NCBI GenBank assembly: GCA_936432065.2
Contig: OW386289.2
Coordinates: 20,480,277-20,544,276, forward strand
Direction of reading: 5' to 3'
Source: Rutpela maculata
Lineage: Eukaryota; Arthropoda; Insecta; Coleoptera; Cerambycidae
Length of the DNA: 64,000 nt
Shown piece by piece: positions 1 through 11,430 of this stretch; position 1 is the stretch's first letter; each line of letters begins with the position of its first letter. Below the pieces are notes generated by a model, which did no database searches, was not told the origin of the DNA, and saw only the letters and a list, made by a program, of their open reading frames with translations. The position numbers and the translations under genes are program-made.

Positions 1-167
1 ATAGCTCGTTCTTATCGCTGACTGTTGATTGTTCTAATGTCTCTATGGGGGCAGTTCTTGAACAGCGCGATGACGAAGGTGTACTTGCCCCATTAGCCTT
101 CTTCTCACGAAAGCTTACCTTGGCACAAACAAAATACAGTTCCTTTGACAAAGAACTTCTTTGCTGA
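1..167 (+). pseudogene. Ty3/gypsy polyprotein fragment, RNase H region
   Basis: Reading from base 3, the frame shows LTVDCSN, MGAVLEQ, LAFFSRKL and YSSFDKELL. These are the conserved blocks of the Ty3/gypsy RNase H domain (first catalytic Asp in the TVD block) that follows the reverse transcriptase in the Pol polyprotein. It ends at TGA 165-167. The fragment is cut on the left by the window edge and on the right by the join to a different, non-LTR element, so no protease, reverse transcriptase or integrase can be seen. Family assignment follows the motif order; which gypsy lineage it belongs to cannot be told from about 54 codons. Confidence 0.8.
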
Positions 168-371
168 CCCAGTTGTCTGGGTTTTAACTACACTGCAAAA
201 GACTGTACTAATGCAGCTGCATGTTCCATATGCTCAGAAGATCATAATCATAAGTCATGTAAGTCAAATAATAAAAAGTGTGTGAACTGTGTAAGGGCAA
301 AGACAAAGTTTAACTTGGACTTGGATACCAATCATCTAGCTATCGATAGAGACTGTCCCTGCTACCTTTGA
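168..371 (+). pseudogene. ORF1 C-terminal tail with zinc knuckles (non-LTR element 1)
   Basis: The frame from 168 shows a Cys-rich stretch: CLGFNYTAKDC, then CSICSEDHNHKSC (a C-x2-C-x3-H-x4-C knuckle) and CVNC. Gag-like ORF1 proteins of Jockey/CR1/I elements end in such knuckles and bind the element RNA. The frame stops at TGA 369-371. The N-terminal part is missing because the element is truncated at the join to the gypsy fragment. Confidence 0.7.
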
Positions 372-440
372 GCGGTAAAGAAACTAAACAGTACTATTGA
401 TTATCAAGAATAGCAATTAAAAAAATATACTAGTAACTGT

Positions 441-1443
441 AATGATAATGTTAATCATTTGAGAATCTTTCATCAAAATGTTCAGTGCATAAAAAATAAA
501 ATTGAATGTTTTGAAATAGAATTAGAGCAGCAACAAATAGATATTGCCTGTTTTACTGAACATTGGATGAGAGATTCTGAAGTGGATAAAATCTGCTTAA
601 AAGGATATATATTATCTGGAGCTTTTTGTAGATCAAATTTTAAAAATGGTGGAGTTGTAATGTATCATAAGTCATCACTAAATGCTAATATTAAGGAAGT
701 CACATTTGTTAACAAAAAATCTTCCGAAATGAACTTTGAAATTGTAGGAATTGAATATAAATTTAACAATAGTATGAACGTAAAGATTTTAACAATTTAC
801 AGGTCACCGTCCGCTAATTTAGCTATATTCTTTTCTGAACTTGAAGCAGTATTAAAACCATGTATGTGTGGGCAATTCTAAAATAATATTGTGTGGCGAC
901 TGGAATATAAATTATGCATTGGAATCTGTTGAGAAATTTGAGCTTTGTGATTTACTGCACTCTTATGACATAGCATTTCATGTAAATGAACCAACAAGAT
1001 TTGCTGCCAATTCAAGCATAGATTATATATGTAGTAATTTGGATATTGATAATGTTAAGTGTTATGTAGTAGGAAATGGTCTATCGGATCATACTGCACA
1101 AATTTTAAATGTTGAATTACCAACTGATTTCCCAAAGTGCTTGAATTCTAGGAAATCAAAGTTTTTTACTGATATAAACTATGAAACATTTAAATATTAC
1201 ATAAGCAAAGAAAAATGGGAAGAGGTATATGGGGCAGGTAATGTTGACAATGGCTTTGATGAGATAATTAAGGCACTTTCTTACTATGTTGACATCAGTT
1301 TTCCCTTTAAAGAAGTTAGTCTGAATAAAAATAGGAAGACATGGATTACCCAAGGAATTATTACTTCATCAAAAAAATTAAAACTATTAGATAAAAGTTT
1401 AGAAAATCTGACAATCCAGACCACATATATTACTATACTATAA
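441..1443 (+). pseudogene. ORF2 endonuclease domain (non-LTR element 1), frameshifted
   Basis: This is an exonuclease-endonuclease-phosphatase domain, which nicks target DNA to prime reverse transcription. The first frame (to 881) carries FHQNVQCIKNK and the catalytic glutamate in CFTEHWM. The second frame (868-1443) carries CGDWNINY, NEPTRF, SIDYICSN and the SDH box in LSDHTAQ. The two halves lie in different frames, so a one-base shift occurred near 865-880. The frame then closes at 1441-1443 before the reverse transcriptase. All catalytic boxes can be read, so the domain decayed recently enough to be unambiguous. Confidence 0.85.
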
Positions 1444-3243
1444 AAAAATTTATAAGAAGTAGTCTCAGCAGCTAATGACCAGTTTTATAATCGGTCTAGT
1501 AACAAATCGAAAGCAGCTTGGTCAATCATAAATGAAAATTTGGGGAAAAAAATAAAGGAGAATTCTATAAAAGAAATTGAAATGGACAATAATATGGAAA
1601 GTGATATAGATAAAATAGTTAATTCTTTTAATCAATACTTCATACATTTACCAGTAAATTTAAGGCAAAACTTTGAAAATTCAAACTTCACATCTTTTTC
1701 TATAAAACTGCAATACCCAACAATGTTTATTAGACCTGTTTCAGAAACTGAAATTTTTAATATAATAATGGATCTCAAACAATCAAATTCTTCTGGAGTG
1801 GATAATATTAGTGCAAAGATGTTGAAGGTAGTTGCCAACTAGGTTGAGCATTTGACTTTCCTAATAAATCGATCTTTAGCTGAGGGTATATTCCCTAATG
1901 ACTTGAAGTTAGCTAAAGTAATACCTTTGCATAAGACAATAATTGATAATTATCGTCCAGTTTCTTTACTGTCAACTATTTCAAAAATAATGGAAAGAGT
2001 AGTGTATTCTCGAATGATAAACTTTATTAATAAGTTCCACATAATGTCTGATGCTCAAGCAAAAAGGTCCACTCAGACAGCTGTTATGCAATTCCTCGAT
2101 AAGTTATATGATGCCATAAATAAAAATGAAAAGTGTTTTGGAATTTTCATGGATTTAAGCAAGGCATTCGATCTGGTGGATCATGACTTGCTTATTAAAA
2201 AACTATCCAGATGTGGATTTAGAGGAAAAATTAGCAGCTGGCTGCAGTCGTATCTTTCAAACCGAAGTCAAATTGTTGAGCTAAATAACATAAAATCAGA
2301 CGAACTAAATGTATCCTGAGGTGTTCCACATGATTCCGTTCTTGGACCACTGCTCTTTTTATTATTTATTAACGATTTACCGAGAACAGTTGATTATGGT
2401 AATTTGATAATGTTTGATGATGACAATTCATATCTAAGTACTAGTTCGAATATGACTAACCTAATAGATATTTCATAAAACAAAATTAAAACTTTTACAT
2501 CCTGGTTTTATGAAAACAAATTACTTTTAAATGCATCGCAGACTGTATTCATCCATTTTACACCTAGATTATCAAATTACAATATAAGCAGTTTAATAAA
2601 AGTTCATGGTAAATCACTTGAACAAGTTCAGCATACACGTTTTTTAGGTATTTATATTCATAATGCCCTAAACTGGGAAATACATATTGACCATTTGCGC
2701 AGAAAACTCTCTTCAACATGCTTTGCCTTACATAGATTAAGCAAACTTACTAGTACATCAGTTGTTCTTTCCTATTATTATGCTCAGTTTTACTTCTGGG
2801 TGAAATATGGCATCATATTTTGGGGTTCATCTCATTTCTTAGAAAGAATATTCAAACTCCAAAAAATGGCAGTAAGAAACATAAAAGGATTAAATAAGAC
2901 CATATCTTGTAGAAATATTTTCAGGGAACTGCATATATTAACAACACCAAGTATATTTATTTATGAAATAGTCATATTTGTTAAACAGAATTTACATGAG
3001 TTTTTATGTAATAATTATAATCATGCCTATGAAACCAGGAGGAAAAACGACTTATCAATACCAGTCTATACACTGTCTGTTTTCGAAAAAAGTCCACGAT
3101 ATATGGGTATTAAACTGTATAATAAACTGCCTCAAACAATAAAAGAAATAAATAGCATAAGAACATTTAAAAAAGAAGTTAAAGAATTACTCTTAAATAA
3201 TGTATATTACAACATAAGGGAATATTTTGAAACACAGTTTTGA
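1444..3243 (+). pseudogene. ORF2 reverse transcriptase (non-LTR element 1), broken
   Basis: The RT blocks appear in order: SSGVDNISAKMLK (about 1795), IIDNYRPVSLLSTISKIMER (about 1940), FMDLSKAFDLVDHDLL (about 2150), then GVPHDSVLGPLLFLLFINDL after a TGA at 2317-2319. The catalytic block reads MFDDDNS where active relatives have FADDNS, so the motif itself is altered. Other stops lie at 1440-1443, 1840-1842 and 2476-2478. The C-terminal part (2695-3243) is open and ends NIREYFETQF. An active copy would give a single polypeptide with the endonuclease. Confidence 0.88.
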
Positions 3244-3467
3244 GATATGATGTATTTATTATGTATGTTTAATTATGTAGTCTCAGTAATTATGACCTGA
3301 CTGTTTGATATTGTTTTTTTTGTCTTGCTGTATTTTGTGTACCTGACTTTTAGTATTTTATTACCTTCATCTATTTATGTATTTTATTCTTTGAAGTAAT
3401 CATTTGACGAGTCCGATACCATTTACTGTAATGTGGTCTATGGATGATAAAGATTATTATTATTGTT

Positions 3468-3608
3468 ATTTACTTTTTTATTTTGTTTCCGATTTGATTC
3501 AAACTTTCCTCAAGTATAGAACAAATTAGAATCGACTTATGACCAGAAAAACATTTGCCTGCTACAAAGGCAAAGCCACCTGCGGTACCAGAATATGCTG
3601 AAAAAAAT
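3468..3608 (+). repeat. Left arm of a ~130-bp inverted repeat
   Basis: The stretch holding TCAAGTATAGAACAAATTAG, a CCTGCTACAAAGGCAAAGCC block and TACCAGAATATGC matches the reverse complement of 5437-5563 with only scattered differences. Together the two arms bracket a block that holds a non-LTR fragment and a piece of a multicopy protein family. The arms may be the ends of an older DNA element. Confidence 0.75.
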
Positions 3609-5250
3609 TAATAATAATAATAATAATAATAATAAACTTTATTTAGTTATACCATAAAAATAGTGTAGAACAGGTCAAAATAGCAAGATAAAAATAAATA
3701 AATTAGACAAATAAGTATAAACAATTAAATGTATAACACATATTACAATTAAATAATATTACTTTAGATAGAACAATCGAAATGGTGATTAAAGTATTCA
3801 GAGATAGAATAAAATGATTGACGACTTAAATATATTTTTAATTTCACTTTGAACTCCTTTGTTAACAAATTTTTATATTGATTTGGTATTTTGTTATAAA
3901 TCTTGATTAGCTGTGTTACTACGTTTCTTTGTATTTGCGTAAAAGTGGTTTGTGGCTGACATAGCACTGATGTTGCACAACCCCTGGTGTTGAAAGCGTG
4001 ATTGGTTTCATATCTAGTGAATAATTCTTCATAGTTTTGTTTCACAAAACATGCACATTGGTATATGTATAAGGATGGTAAGGTAAGTATGTTTTTGTCT
4101 TTAAAAGTTGCTCTACACGTTTCTCTTTTTTTTTAGATGGAAGATACTTCTGATGCAGGATTTTTGTAGCCTAAAAATTCTGGGAGAATCAACAGAATTG
4201 CCCCAGAAAATAATTCCATATGTGATTCTGGAATTTACATAGTATGCGCTGAGTGCTGCTTCTTCATTGACAGAACTGGACACAATGCGTAGTGCATATG
4301 TAAATGAGCTTATCTTTTTGGCAAGGTACTGGACATGTTCTTTCCAATGTAGTTGGGAGTCTATTTCAATGCCTAGGAATTTTGTGTGTTCGGTGGTTGT
4401 AAGGATATGATCATTATAAGCTATTGTGAATGGCTCTTCTTTCCTTAAACTAAACTTCATAAGGTGTTTTTTGAATATTATTTTTTAAGTTGTTGCATGT
4501 ATACCAATTTTCTGTTTTGTCGATCGTGCTGATAATTTCTCCTTTTAATTCTTCTTCAGATTTTGCTCGTATTATAAGTGAATTATCATCAGCAAATAGG
4601 TTTACTATATGGTTTACAATATCAGGCAAGTCATTTGTGTACAGTAAAAATAAAATTGGGCCTAAAATGGAGCCTTGCGGCACCCCCTTCTCTGGTGTTT
4701 TCCAATTTGAAATAATCTCCTCTCCTTCATCTATTGTCATTACACACTGTTTTCTATTTTTTAGATATGATTTGAGAATATCATGTACATTTCCTCTGAA
4801 ACCCATTATTTCCAATTTTTCCAATAGTATGACGTGGTCGACACTGTCAAAGTCCTTTGACAAGTCCATAAACAGAGAAACAACTTTTTCTTTAAAGCTA
4901 ACAGCCTCCAGTATTTCACATATAGCAATATATACTGCTCTTATAGTTGACCTTCCTTTAATATATGCACTCTGCATGTTCGTTATTATTTTATTTTTTT
5001 CTGTAAAATCCAGTATTCTGTTTAGTAATGCCTTTTCAAAAATTTTTGCTATTGATATAAGGGCTATGGGTCTATAGTTAGAGATTTCTGTTTTACTACC
5101 TTTTTTATATATTGGTTTAATTATAGTTTTTTTTAATTCATCAGGGAATATTCCTTTTTGAAAGCATAAGTTAATTATATAGGAGAGTGGTTTTGAAAGT
5201 TCTTCAGCACAATGTTTAATAAGTTTTGTTTTAAAAATAATATTAGTGGG
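3609..5250 (-). mobile_element. Non-LTR retrotransposon 2 (CR1/Jockey-like), 5'-truncated
   Basis: The 3' end is the TTA microsatellite at 3609-3635 (ATT/TTA tail on the minus strand). On the minus strand the C-terminal block (3764-4045, YSISEYFNHHF), the thumb region (4113-4460, KFLGIEIDSQLHWKEHV and YGIIFWGNS) and the RT core (about 4450-5250) follow one another. The endonuclease and ORF1 are absent, as expected for a 5'-truncated insertion. It sits between the inverted arms at 3468-3608 and 5437-5563. Confidence 0.85.
3764..5250 (-). pseudogene. Reverse transcriptase of non-LTR element 2, frameshifted
   Basis: Upstream blocks read KPLSYIINLCFQKGIFPDEL and SNYRPIALISIAKIFEKAL, followed by LFMDLSKDFDSVDH, GVPQGSILGPILFLLYTNDL and an intact catalytic NLFADDNSL. 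The core stays open from about 5250 to 4450. It is then shifted into a second frame (4460-4113) and, after a stop near 4110, a third (4045-3764). The enzyme would copy element RNA at a nicked target; the breaks make this copy inactive. Neighbouring element 1 has a similar but not identical protein, so they are separate families or old subfamilies. Confidence 0.87.
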
Positions 5251-5262
5251 TCTTGACGAATT

Positions 5263-5391
5263 TCACGTATCCTCCACAAATTGCGGAAACTGAGGATCCC
5301 TTTGCCAGATCAGCTTATGTATGAGAAATCTCCCATCAATAACCAAATCAAATTTTGATGTATGTACGTTTGTGACGCTGATCCGATGCAT
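5263..5391 (-). pseudogene. N-terminal fragment of the VIDGRF/HAxTGCDTTS multicopy family
   Basis: From ATG 5391 the frame runs to a TGA at 5263-5265 and contains FDLVIDGRFLIHKLIW. The larger family member at 21960-22080 in this window shows YVIDGRFLLHRVAW at the matching place, so this is a third locus of the same family. The fragment is cut where non-LTR element 2 and the inverted arm begin. The aspartate in VIDG would be the first acidic residue of a PIN/XPG-like nuclease fold; that is an inference from sequence pattern. What remains is about 42 codons, so it is not functional. Confidence 0.6.
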
Positions 5392-5436
5392 TTTTTAGAA
5401 TTTTTAACATTCAAAATATTTTTATTTTTTTCCGCA

Positions 5437-5563
5437 TATTTTGGTACTGCAGGTGGCTTTACCTTTGTAGCAGGTGAATGTTTTTTTGGTCTTAAGTAGA
5501 TTCTAATTTGTTCTATACTTGAGTAAAATTTGATTCAAGTCAGAGACAAAATAAAAAAGTTAT
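5437..5563 (-). repeat. Right arm of the inverted repeat at 3468-3608
   Basis: The reverse complement reads CTCAAGTATAGAACAAATTA, then a CACCTGCTACAAAGGTAAAG block and TACCAAAATATGC, matching the left arm. The arms are about 1.8 kb apart. Confidence 0.75.
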
Positions 5564-6972
5564 AAGGATGTCTTCATTTTAAATGAGTCACATGTATATT
5601 TAACGAAATGTATAGATTTCGACAAAATATTACGTTGGTAAATATGTCGAGAGTTGTAAACAAAGGTTTTTTTGTGACTGTGTTTATTAGCAGACCACGA
5701 TAAACCGCTTTGATAGAAATATTCAAGGTACCTACTTAATTTATTTATTAATTATCTATTTTGGGCTGGCGAATATCTGATAAATTTTAACACATAGGAA
5801 GAAAATGAATATAGACGTTCTCGTAGGAAATTTAATTATGTTTAATTTTGCATAGATAACCTTATTCCGTATGACGCATGGTTTCCAAGTTATAAGCGAA
5901 GAATCGAAAAAAAGGACCCCCCCCTCGAAGAGGAAAATGCTCCCCTCCTCCATGTTCTCTACAACTCTTTCGTTGACTGGACTACTTGTTTGTCTGTTAT
6001 TTCATAATTTTAAAACAATTGCATTCATTTTGATGCAGTATTCTGTAAATGTTAGACAATTATATAAACATTCCCGGAAACACCAAAGATGTATCGTCGA
6101 TGTTAGTAGTTTTTAATAGTTAAAGTTAATCATAATGTTAACACGGGGTTAGATATTGTATACGTAGATTAGATTAAACTATATTTATTTGATTACATTT
6201 TTGTAGGAAGCCAGAGTATCGGGTAAATAGTGATTCTGCAATAACAGACAAAATAATATACAAATTCTTTATTAACGTTATAATTTATATTGCTGCAAAG
6301 ATATTTTCATGAATAAAAAGGAAATTGAATTTGTATGTTTTCAATACAAAAAGAGAAGTTTCAGTGTTTTTTTTTTACCTAAGTTGAACATAACAGTTTT
6401 CAGTGATGAAGCACTTTTTCGTGTATTTAATATTGTAGAAAATATCTAAATGTAAACTCAAATAACCTACAATTCAGTGTGAAAATATAGTCTTAAAATA
6501 TTATACGGGATATCAGGTTTTATCTTTAGAATATAATTTCCGAGATAATTTCCACAAAATGTAACGACAGCATGTGGGAAACCAAAATACCAAGTTCATA
6601 AAACTAATGGAATACTCCTCAGAATACTATATATGTTATATAAAATTATACGCTTATTACCAAGACTTAGCCATAACAAACCTTCACAGGTATATCATAT
6701 TACATGATAACGACTTCTCTTATTAATCGCTTATCTTTGTTTCTCACATTTTATGCTGACTGTCGAATTGCATTTCCTTTGTTCTATATTTTGCTTACTC
6801 AGGTTCTGTATGTTATAAATACGACTAGACATGCTTTGTAAAACCAGTTATTAAACTCACTTAGAATGAAACACTTCTAATTATTATTATATTCCTTCTC
6901 TAAGAGCCAACGTTGGCTCCATTTAAGTAAATAAATCTTTTTAAAAAGTCACTCATGTGAATCGTGATCTAA

Positions 6973-6993
6973 CATATATATATATATATATAT
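6973..6993. repeat. (TA)n microsatellite
   Basis: About ten TA dinucleotides in a row. Confidence 0.9.
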
Positions 6994-7673
6994 CTCGTTA
7001 AATAATGTATCTAAAAAGTACAAGTTCCGAAAATGTATATAACAGTTTATTTTTTAGTATGTATTCAAATTTATTTGTGAAGAACTTGTAAAGAAGAATT
7101 TTACAAGATGTCGATGAAAGGGTAAAATACTTGGGTAAAAATCGATAATAATAAAAATGTATTGTAGAAAACCAAAAGTGTATTTTATTTCTTTTATTCT
7201 GGAAATTCATAAACATAATAATAAAGTCGGTAACTAATTAGAACTCATTTTGTTGAAAAAAATAAACATTCATTCTAACTTAACTAAATATTTAGTACCT
7301 TGTTAAATACTTATATTCGTAAAAACTTATTAACAAATACAATAAATACAAGTGTTATAAGAAATAATCTCAAAACGAATCTGTGGATTTTTTAATAGTC
7401 TTACATATTTGAACAATATTGCTACATGTAAAAGAAGTTTGATGGCCAAATAGGCCTATATTAATTTGATAAAATCAATTTTATTAAAATGTTTTGTTTG
7501 AGAGGTTTCGATGGATGCCTTCCCAGTAATGTAACAAATATTTATTATAGTGTGCAGTTCAAAAAAAAAAAGTAGGTACCACACACTTGCTAGCTCATCG
7601 GGGGGGAAGCGGGTAAGACAGCTAGGTGGTAAACACACAAACAATAAATAAGCAACTGCTAGATTTTATAAAA

Positions 7674-7677
<4 letters not shown>

Positions 7678-7749
<72 letters not shown>
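7678..7749. repeat. (AT)n microsatellite
   Basis: An uninterrupted AT run of about 36 units, likely length-variable between individuals and prone to assembly error. Confidence 0.95.
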
Positions 7750-7750
<1 letters not shown>

Positions 7751-8939
7751 CACAAAAAGGAAGTAACAAATAGGTATCTATAATTTATAAAATGGAGGGT
7801 TTGCTCCTATATTCCTAGATATAATAAAAAAAATATACACAAAGGTGAGTAAATCAAACAATACAACTATTTATATTATTGTACGCACAAATAGGCTACA
7901 AATGTGCCCATTTTCAGTATATGCAGGTGGAAAAAAAAAAATGCGTTTATCAATGTAAGTAGATACTAGGGTGCTTAACTGGGTGTGGGTTAAACAGCTT
8001 AAATAAGTTCCTATCCTCCAGGAATCAAACAATGCAGCTTAAACCATGCAGGAAAATAGACCTTCGTACCATACGGAAAATCCCAGAGGTAGAGATAACA
8101 GGACACCATAGAATAAAACAGGAAACAGGAACAGGAAACAAAAACAAGAAGCCCTGTAACGAAGCAAAACGTTGCCGAATACGAAATAAAATAAAAAAAA
8201 AAACAATAGTGGATGTGGTGTGGCTTAAATGTGGCCTCCAAACAGCAAGACACTGGAGAGGTTTCTCATTTCTGTAATAATTTCATCTTGGTTAATAAAG
8301 ATGCACGTGCACCAGGAAAGAAAAGATATGACTTACTCCAAAATTAACAGACTAATCCAAATTGAAAATAGTGACCATCAACGATCGAACACAAAAATAG
8401 TCACAAAACTGCAATGCAACCACAATAAATCCCAACGACAATTTAAAGTTAGCAAATATCTCTAAAAGACGTATGGTTGCAATGACTACTCAGTTAATAA
8501 TGGCTCTTCCGGAAAAATTATAAAAACCATTGTTGACCATCCAAACTATGAAAAATACAATTTAGAGGAATTTTACTACATAAAAATAGTGCCACAGCAT
8601 AAGGAAAATATAGTTTTTCTTCTAGACTACAAGACCTAATAAACGAAATATTGTTTCCTGGAGAAAAATTTAAACTATAGAGAAAAATTATCCAAACCGC
8701 ATAAATCCATGACCTTAGAAAGGTGTCAGGGTCATGACTAGAGAAACACAGGGCCGTAGCTCCCAAACGACACGAGCCTACTAATTTCTAATAACCTAAT
8801 AATTAATATTTTTCCCTACATTACAACAATTGTACAACCAGGATGCGTAAGCAATAAGTTACGTAATTTTCCGATGAACCAAATACGAAATATATTATAT
8901 TTAGCGCGCAATACGGAAACTGTAAGTTAATACGGGCCT

Positions 8940-9690
8940 GTTACATCGACTTACTGGCTTGCGTTCTCTTGCGCTTTCGCGTTAGAACCACGCAAGTCTA
9001 CAACAGCCTAAGTGGTGCATAACGGGTAATTTGAGTTTTGACAACAAGACAACACAACTTCTGTAAAGACTAAGCAGAATTTTTATGGATTGATTATTAA
9101 CAAAAATAAATAAATACTGGCTCATAAAGTATATCACGGTAAGTCTCTAAATATATTCTTTAGGTTGCACAAAAAACGAGATGGTTTTTGTTTATTTTCT
9201 TCCATATAGGTTATAACTAGTTTACTAAATAACTTTATTTAATTTTAGGTATCATCATTTCATGGTTTGCAATGTTATAAGTGCAATTGAAATTGCAAAT
9301 TATTACGACCAGAGGCTGAGATATTTGGCAGGCAACGTGAAATGGGATTACTTTATCCGCAAGAAATTATTGGAGTGAACTAAAATCTGAAGAAATAACT
9401 ACTAACAGATGTGAGTAAATATTAATATATAATAAAGAATTACATAAAAATAAAGACATTTATGCACTTGCCCTGTGTAACTTATGATTCAATAAAACAA
9501 ATTATTGTGTGATGTTCTATAAAATTAATTTTGTTTTAGATTTCTACACGTAAGCAATAAGCGAGGTTAACTACATACGATGTGAAGGAAAATACAAGGA
9601 ACCATATCACGCACACATGATGGAGCATTAAATTATAAATAATGAAATATTAACTTTGAATTGTAATTAAATTCGAATAAAGGACTAATT
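8940..9690 (+). ncRNA. Candidate spliced, mostly non-coding transcript
   Basis: Three consistent splice pairs and a poly(A) signal lie on the + strand. Exon 1 would end at a donor GTAAGT at about 9139. Exon 2 runs about 9249-9410, between an acceptor TTTTAG and a donor GTGAGT. Exon 3 starts after TTGTTTTAG at about 9540, and AATAAA lies near 9675. Exon 2 holds a short frame starting MVCNVISAIEIANYY (about 38 codons), with no longer frame across exons. The signals match insect consensus, but each could occur by chance in AT-rich DNA. It could also be the decayed 5' part of a transposon gene. Confidence 0.3.
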
Positions 9691-9729
9691 TCTAGAGAAA
9701 GAACAATCGAAATATATTTTATTTTATTT

Positions 9730-10607
9730 CAGGCTTCGTGCAATTTTTAAGTGTAACAATATTCACATAAGTACTTCTTTTAATCTGAAATGGTCTTGTA
9801 CCTAGTTCGAAAGGGCCAAAAAATACATAATTTTTGTCAACTGAGATGATGTCATTTATTTTGGGCCAAACAAACAGTTTCTGTTTCAGAAATTTGATTC
9901 TATATTTTTTATTTTTTTCTTTCTCAATTATTCGTCCAATTACCAGGTTTTATTGTAAAATACGGCATAATATTTTTCAAGCTACAAATGTATTTGATTC
10001 AGTAAATCGGACTCCTCTACTTCGTCACTATCGGTCAAGAATGTTTCTGTTTCAGTACTATCACTTAATTTTATTATTTCTTCAGATGCGGATGTACTCT
10101 CTTCAGTAAGCTCTTCAGGTTCCAGTTCGATCTTTTTCTTATTTAATTTTTGATGAGGTTTTCTGGTCGATTATTTTGTATTTTTTTTTGAGATTTTAAA
10201 GTTTATTTCTCAGAATTGTTACACGTTTTTCGGGGCCTTTTTGATGTAGAAGGATGAATAATAAATTTAACTCTGCCCTTATTCTCATTAAGTAACCAAC
10301 AGAATGATGATTTCTTTATCAAACCAGTTTTGCCATCCTGCAATGAAATTTTTAAATAACGACTATCTTCATGAATGTGTAAATTCTGACATGAATATTT
10401 TTTTAATTCTAAGGAATCTATTATTTTATGTGATGTATCCCCTTCACTTTCTACTTCATCCGAGACCTCATCATTCATACATAAATTCATGTCTTCATCT
10501 TTTTCAAAATGAGTGGTATATGCACCGTTTGAGTAAAGTTATTGTATAGTTCCGCTGTCTACGTCGAGATCCGAATCGAAATCTCTATCAGACGAGGTAT
10601 CAGACAT
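9730..10607 (-). pseudogene. Decayed acidic protein, probably of a multicopy insect family
   Basis: From ATG 10607 the frame begins MSDTSSDRDFDSDLDVD, meets a stop, and continues in the same frame through an acidic stretch and GKTGLIKKSSFCWLLNENKG (10203-10490). A second acidic, Ser/Thr/Glu-rich part follows (about 10150-10010). The tail reads YYAVFYNKTW, then WPKINDIISVDKNYVFFGPF at about 9840-9790. I recall tails of this shape (aromatic 'YYAVY..W', 'FxWP..DI', 'FxGP') from repeat-associated insect proteins, but cannot name the family. Several stops and at least one frameshift make it a pseudogene. It lies just 3' of non-LTR element 3, with no sign of shared transcription. Confidence 0.5.
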
Positions 10608-10859
10608 GTCTTGCTTATGAACTCGGTTATGAATGTTTTCATGTTTATTTATTTTCTTATTTATTATTTATCTAAATTCCACATAGATCATTAAACAATG
10701 ACATGAGTTCATCGATAAGTGAATTAATGTAGAAAGAGGGACACACAAAAAAAAAAAAAACCTGTACCGTGCCAGCACAGAATCACTAATAATGACAAGA
10801 CTATTAGGGAGAATAAAAATAAGTAAAATCTAATTCAGATCACTGGTAAAATATTCATT

Positions 10860-11430
10860 CAAGCTGTAAAAGAGTAGAGTTTTGATTTATTTCTTAAAAC
10901 TAGTTATAGAAGTAATAGACTTGAGATTTTCAGGTAAATGAAAATTTTATCGGCATTATGTAGCTACTTTTAGCCGTCGAGACAAGTCTATGTTGGGGTA
11001 ATCTTAGGTTGTCATTAAAGCGTAGTGTATAAGTTGCTAACTATATCTGCAGTTGAAGTATATTGACTAATATTATTCTTGACGTAAATTGCACACTGCA
11101 AGATGTATATAGAGATAACAGTAAGAATTTTTAAGTCTTTGAACAGTTCCCGACAGGAGTGTCTAGCGCCTTTAAATTTCATTGTACGAACTACTTTTTT
11201 TTGCGCAGTTAATACTTCATTTAGCCGATTTGCATTGCCCCAGCGGACAATGCCATAACACAATGCTGAATTTACATACGAAAAATAGCATAAAAACAAG
11301 ATTTTTAAATTCACATATGACCTTAGTCTCTAGATGATAAAACAATTGAGTGAGAGTTTTTTTAGAACACTATTGATTTGATAACCTATTGTCAATCTGA
11401 ATACACAAAAATTTCGTGTTATCAGTCTGA
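10860..11430 (-). pseudogene. RT C-terminal part of non-LTR element 3
   Basis: The minus-strand frame 11314-11015 shows YVNSALCYGIVRWGN and QKKVVRTMKF, then C..LFKDLKILTVISIYI, the usual thumb and C-terminal motifs of Jockey/CR1 RTs. Upstream, just below the TTAA at 11431, the reading NQTDNTKFLCIQIDN continues the block that lies on the far side of the piggyBac-like insertion. Downstream the text decays into NEYF before 10850. Multiple stops are present. Confidence 0.75.

Larger units (their letters stand above)
168..3467 (+). mobile_element. Non-LTR retrotransposon 1 (CR1/Jockey-like), 5'-truncated
   Basis: The order of parts is ORF1 tail with zinc knuckles, apurinic-type endonuclease, reverse transcriptase, the C-terminal block that ends in an IREYF-like motif, a 3' UTR of about 200 bases and a final run of ATT repeats near 3450-3467. 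That order and the short simple-repeat tail are usual for CR1/Jockey-type elements, which copy themselves by target-primed reverse transcription. Several stops and frameshifts and a damaged catalytic motif show it is dead. The left limit is the join to the gypsy fragment. The right limit is the ATT tail, which abuts an inverted repeat at 3468. Confidence 0.85.
5564..8939. other. Intergenic stretch without recognisable genes
   Basis: Open frames here are short, lie in AT-rich sequence and show no family motif. Visible structure is limited to two TA microsatellites (listed separately), poly-A/T tracts and a 14-bp palindrome AGCCAACGTTGGCT near 6907. Old, unrecognisable repeats may be present. 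Confidence 0.5.

Noticed and set aside
8011..8465. Overlapping 78-81 codon frames on both strands
   Set aside because: No motif, low complexity, and mutual shadows.
9249..9410. A protein-coding exon starting MVCNVISAIEIANYY
   Set aside because: The frame ends after about 38 codons and does not continue through the predicted splice sites; it was kept only as part of a possible non-coding transcript.
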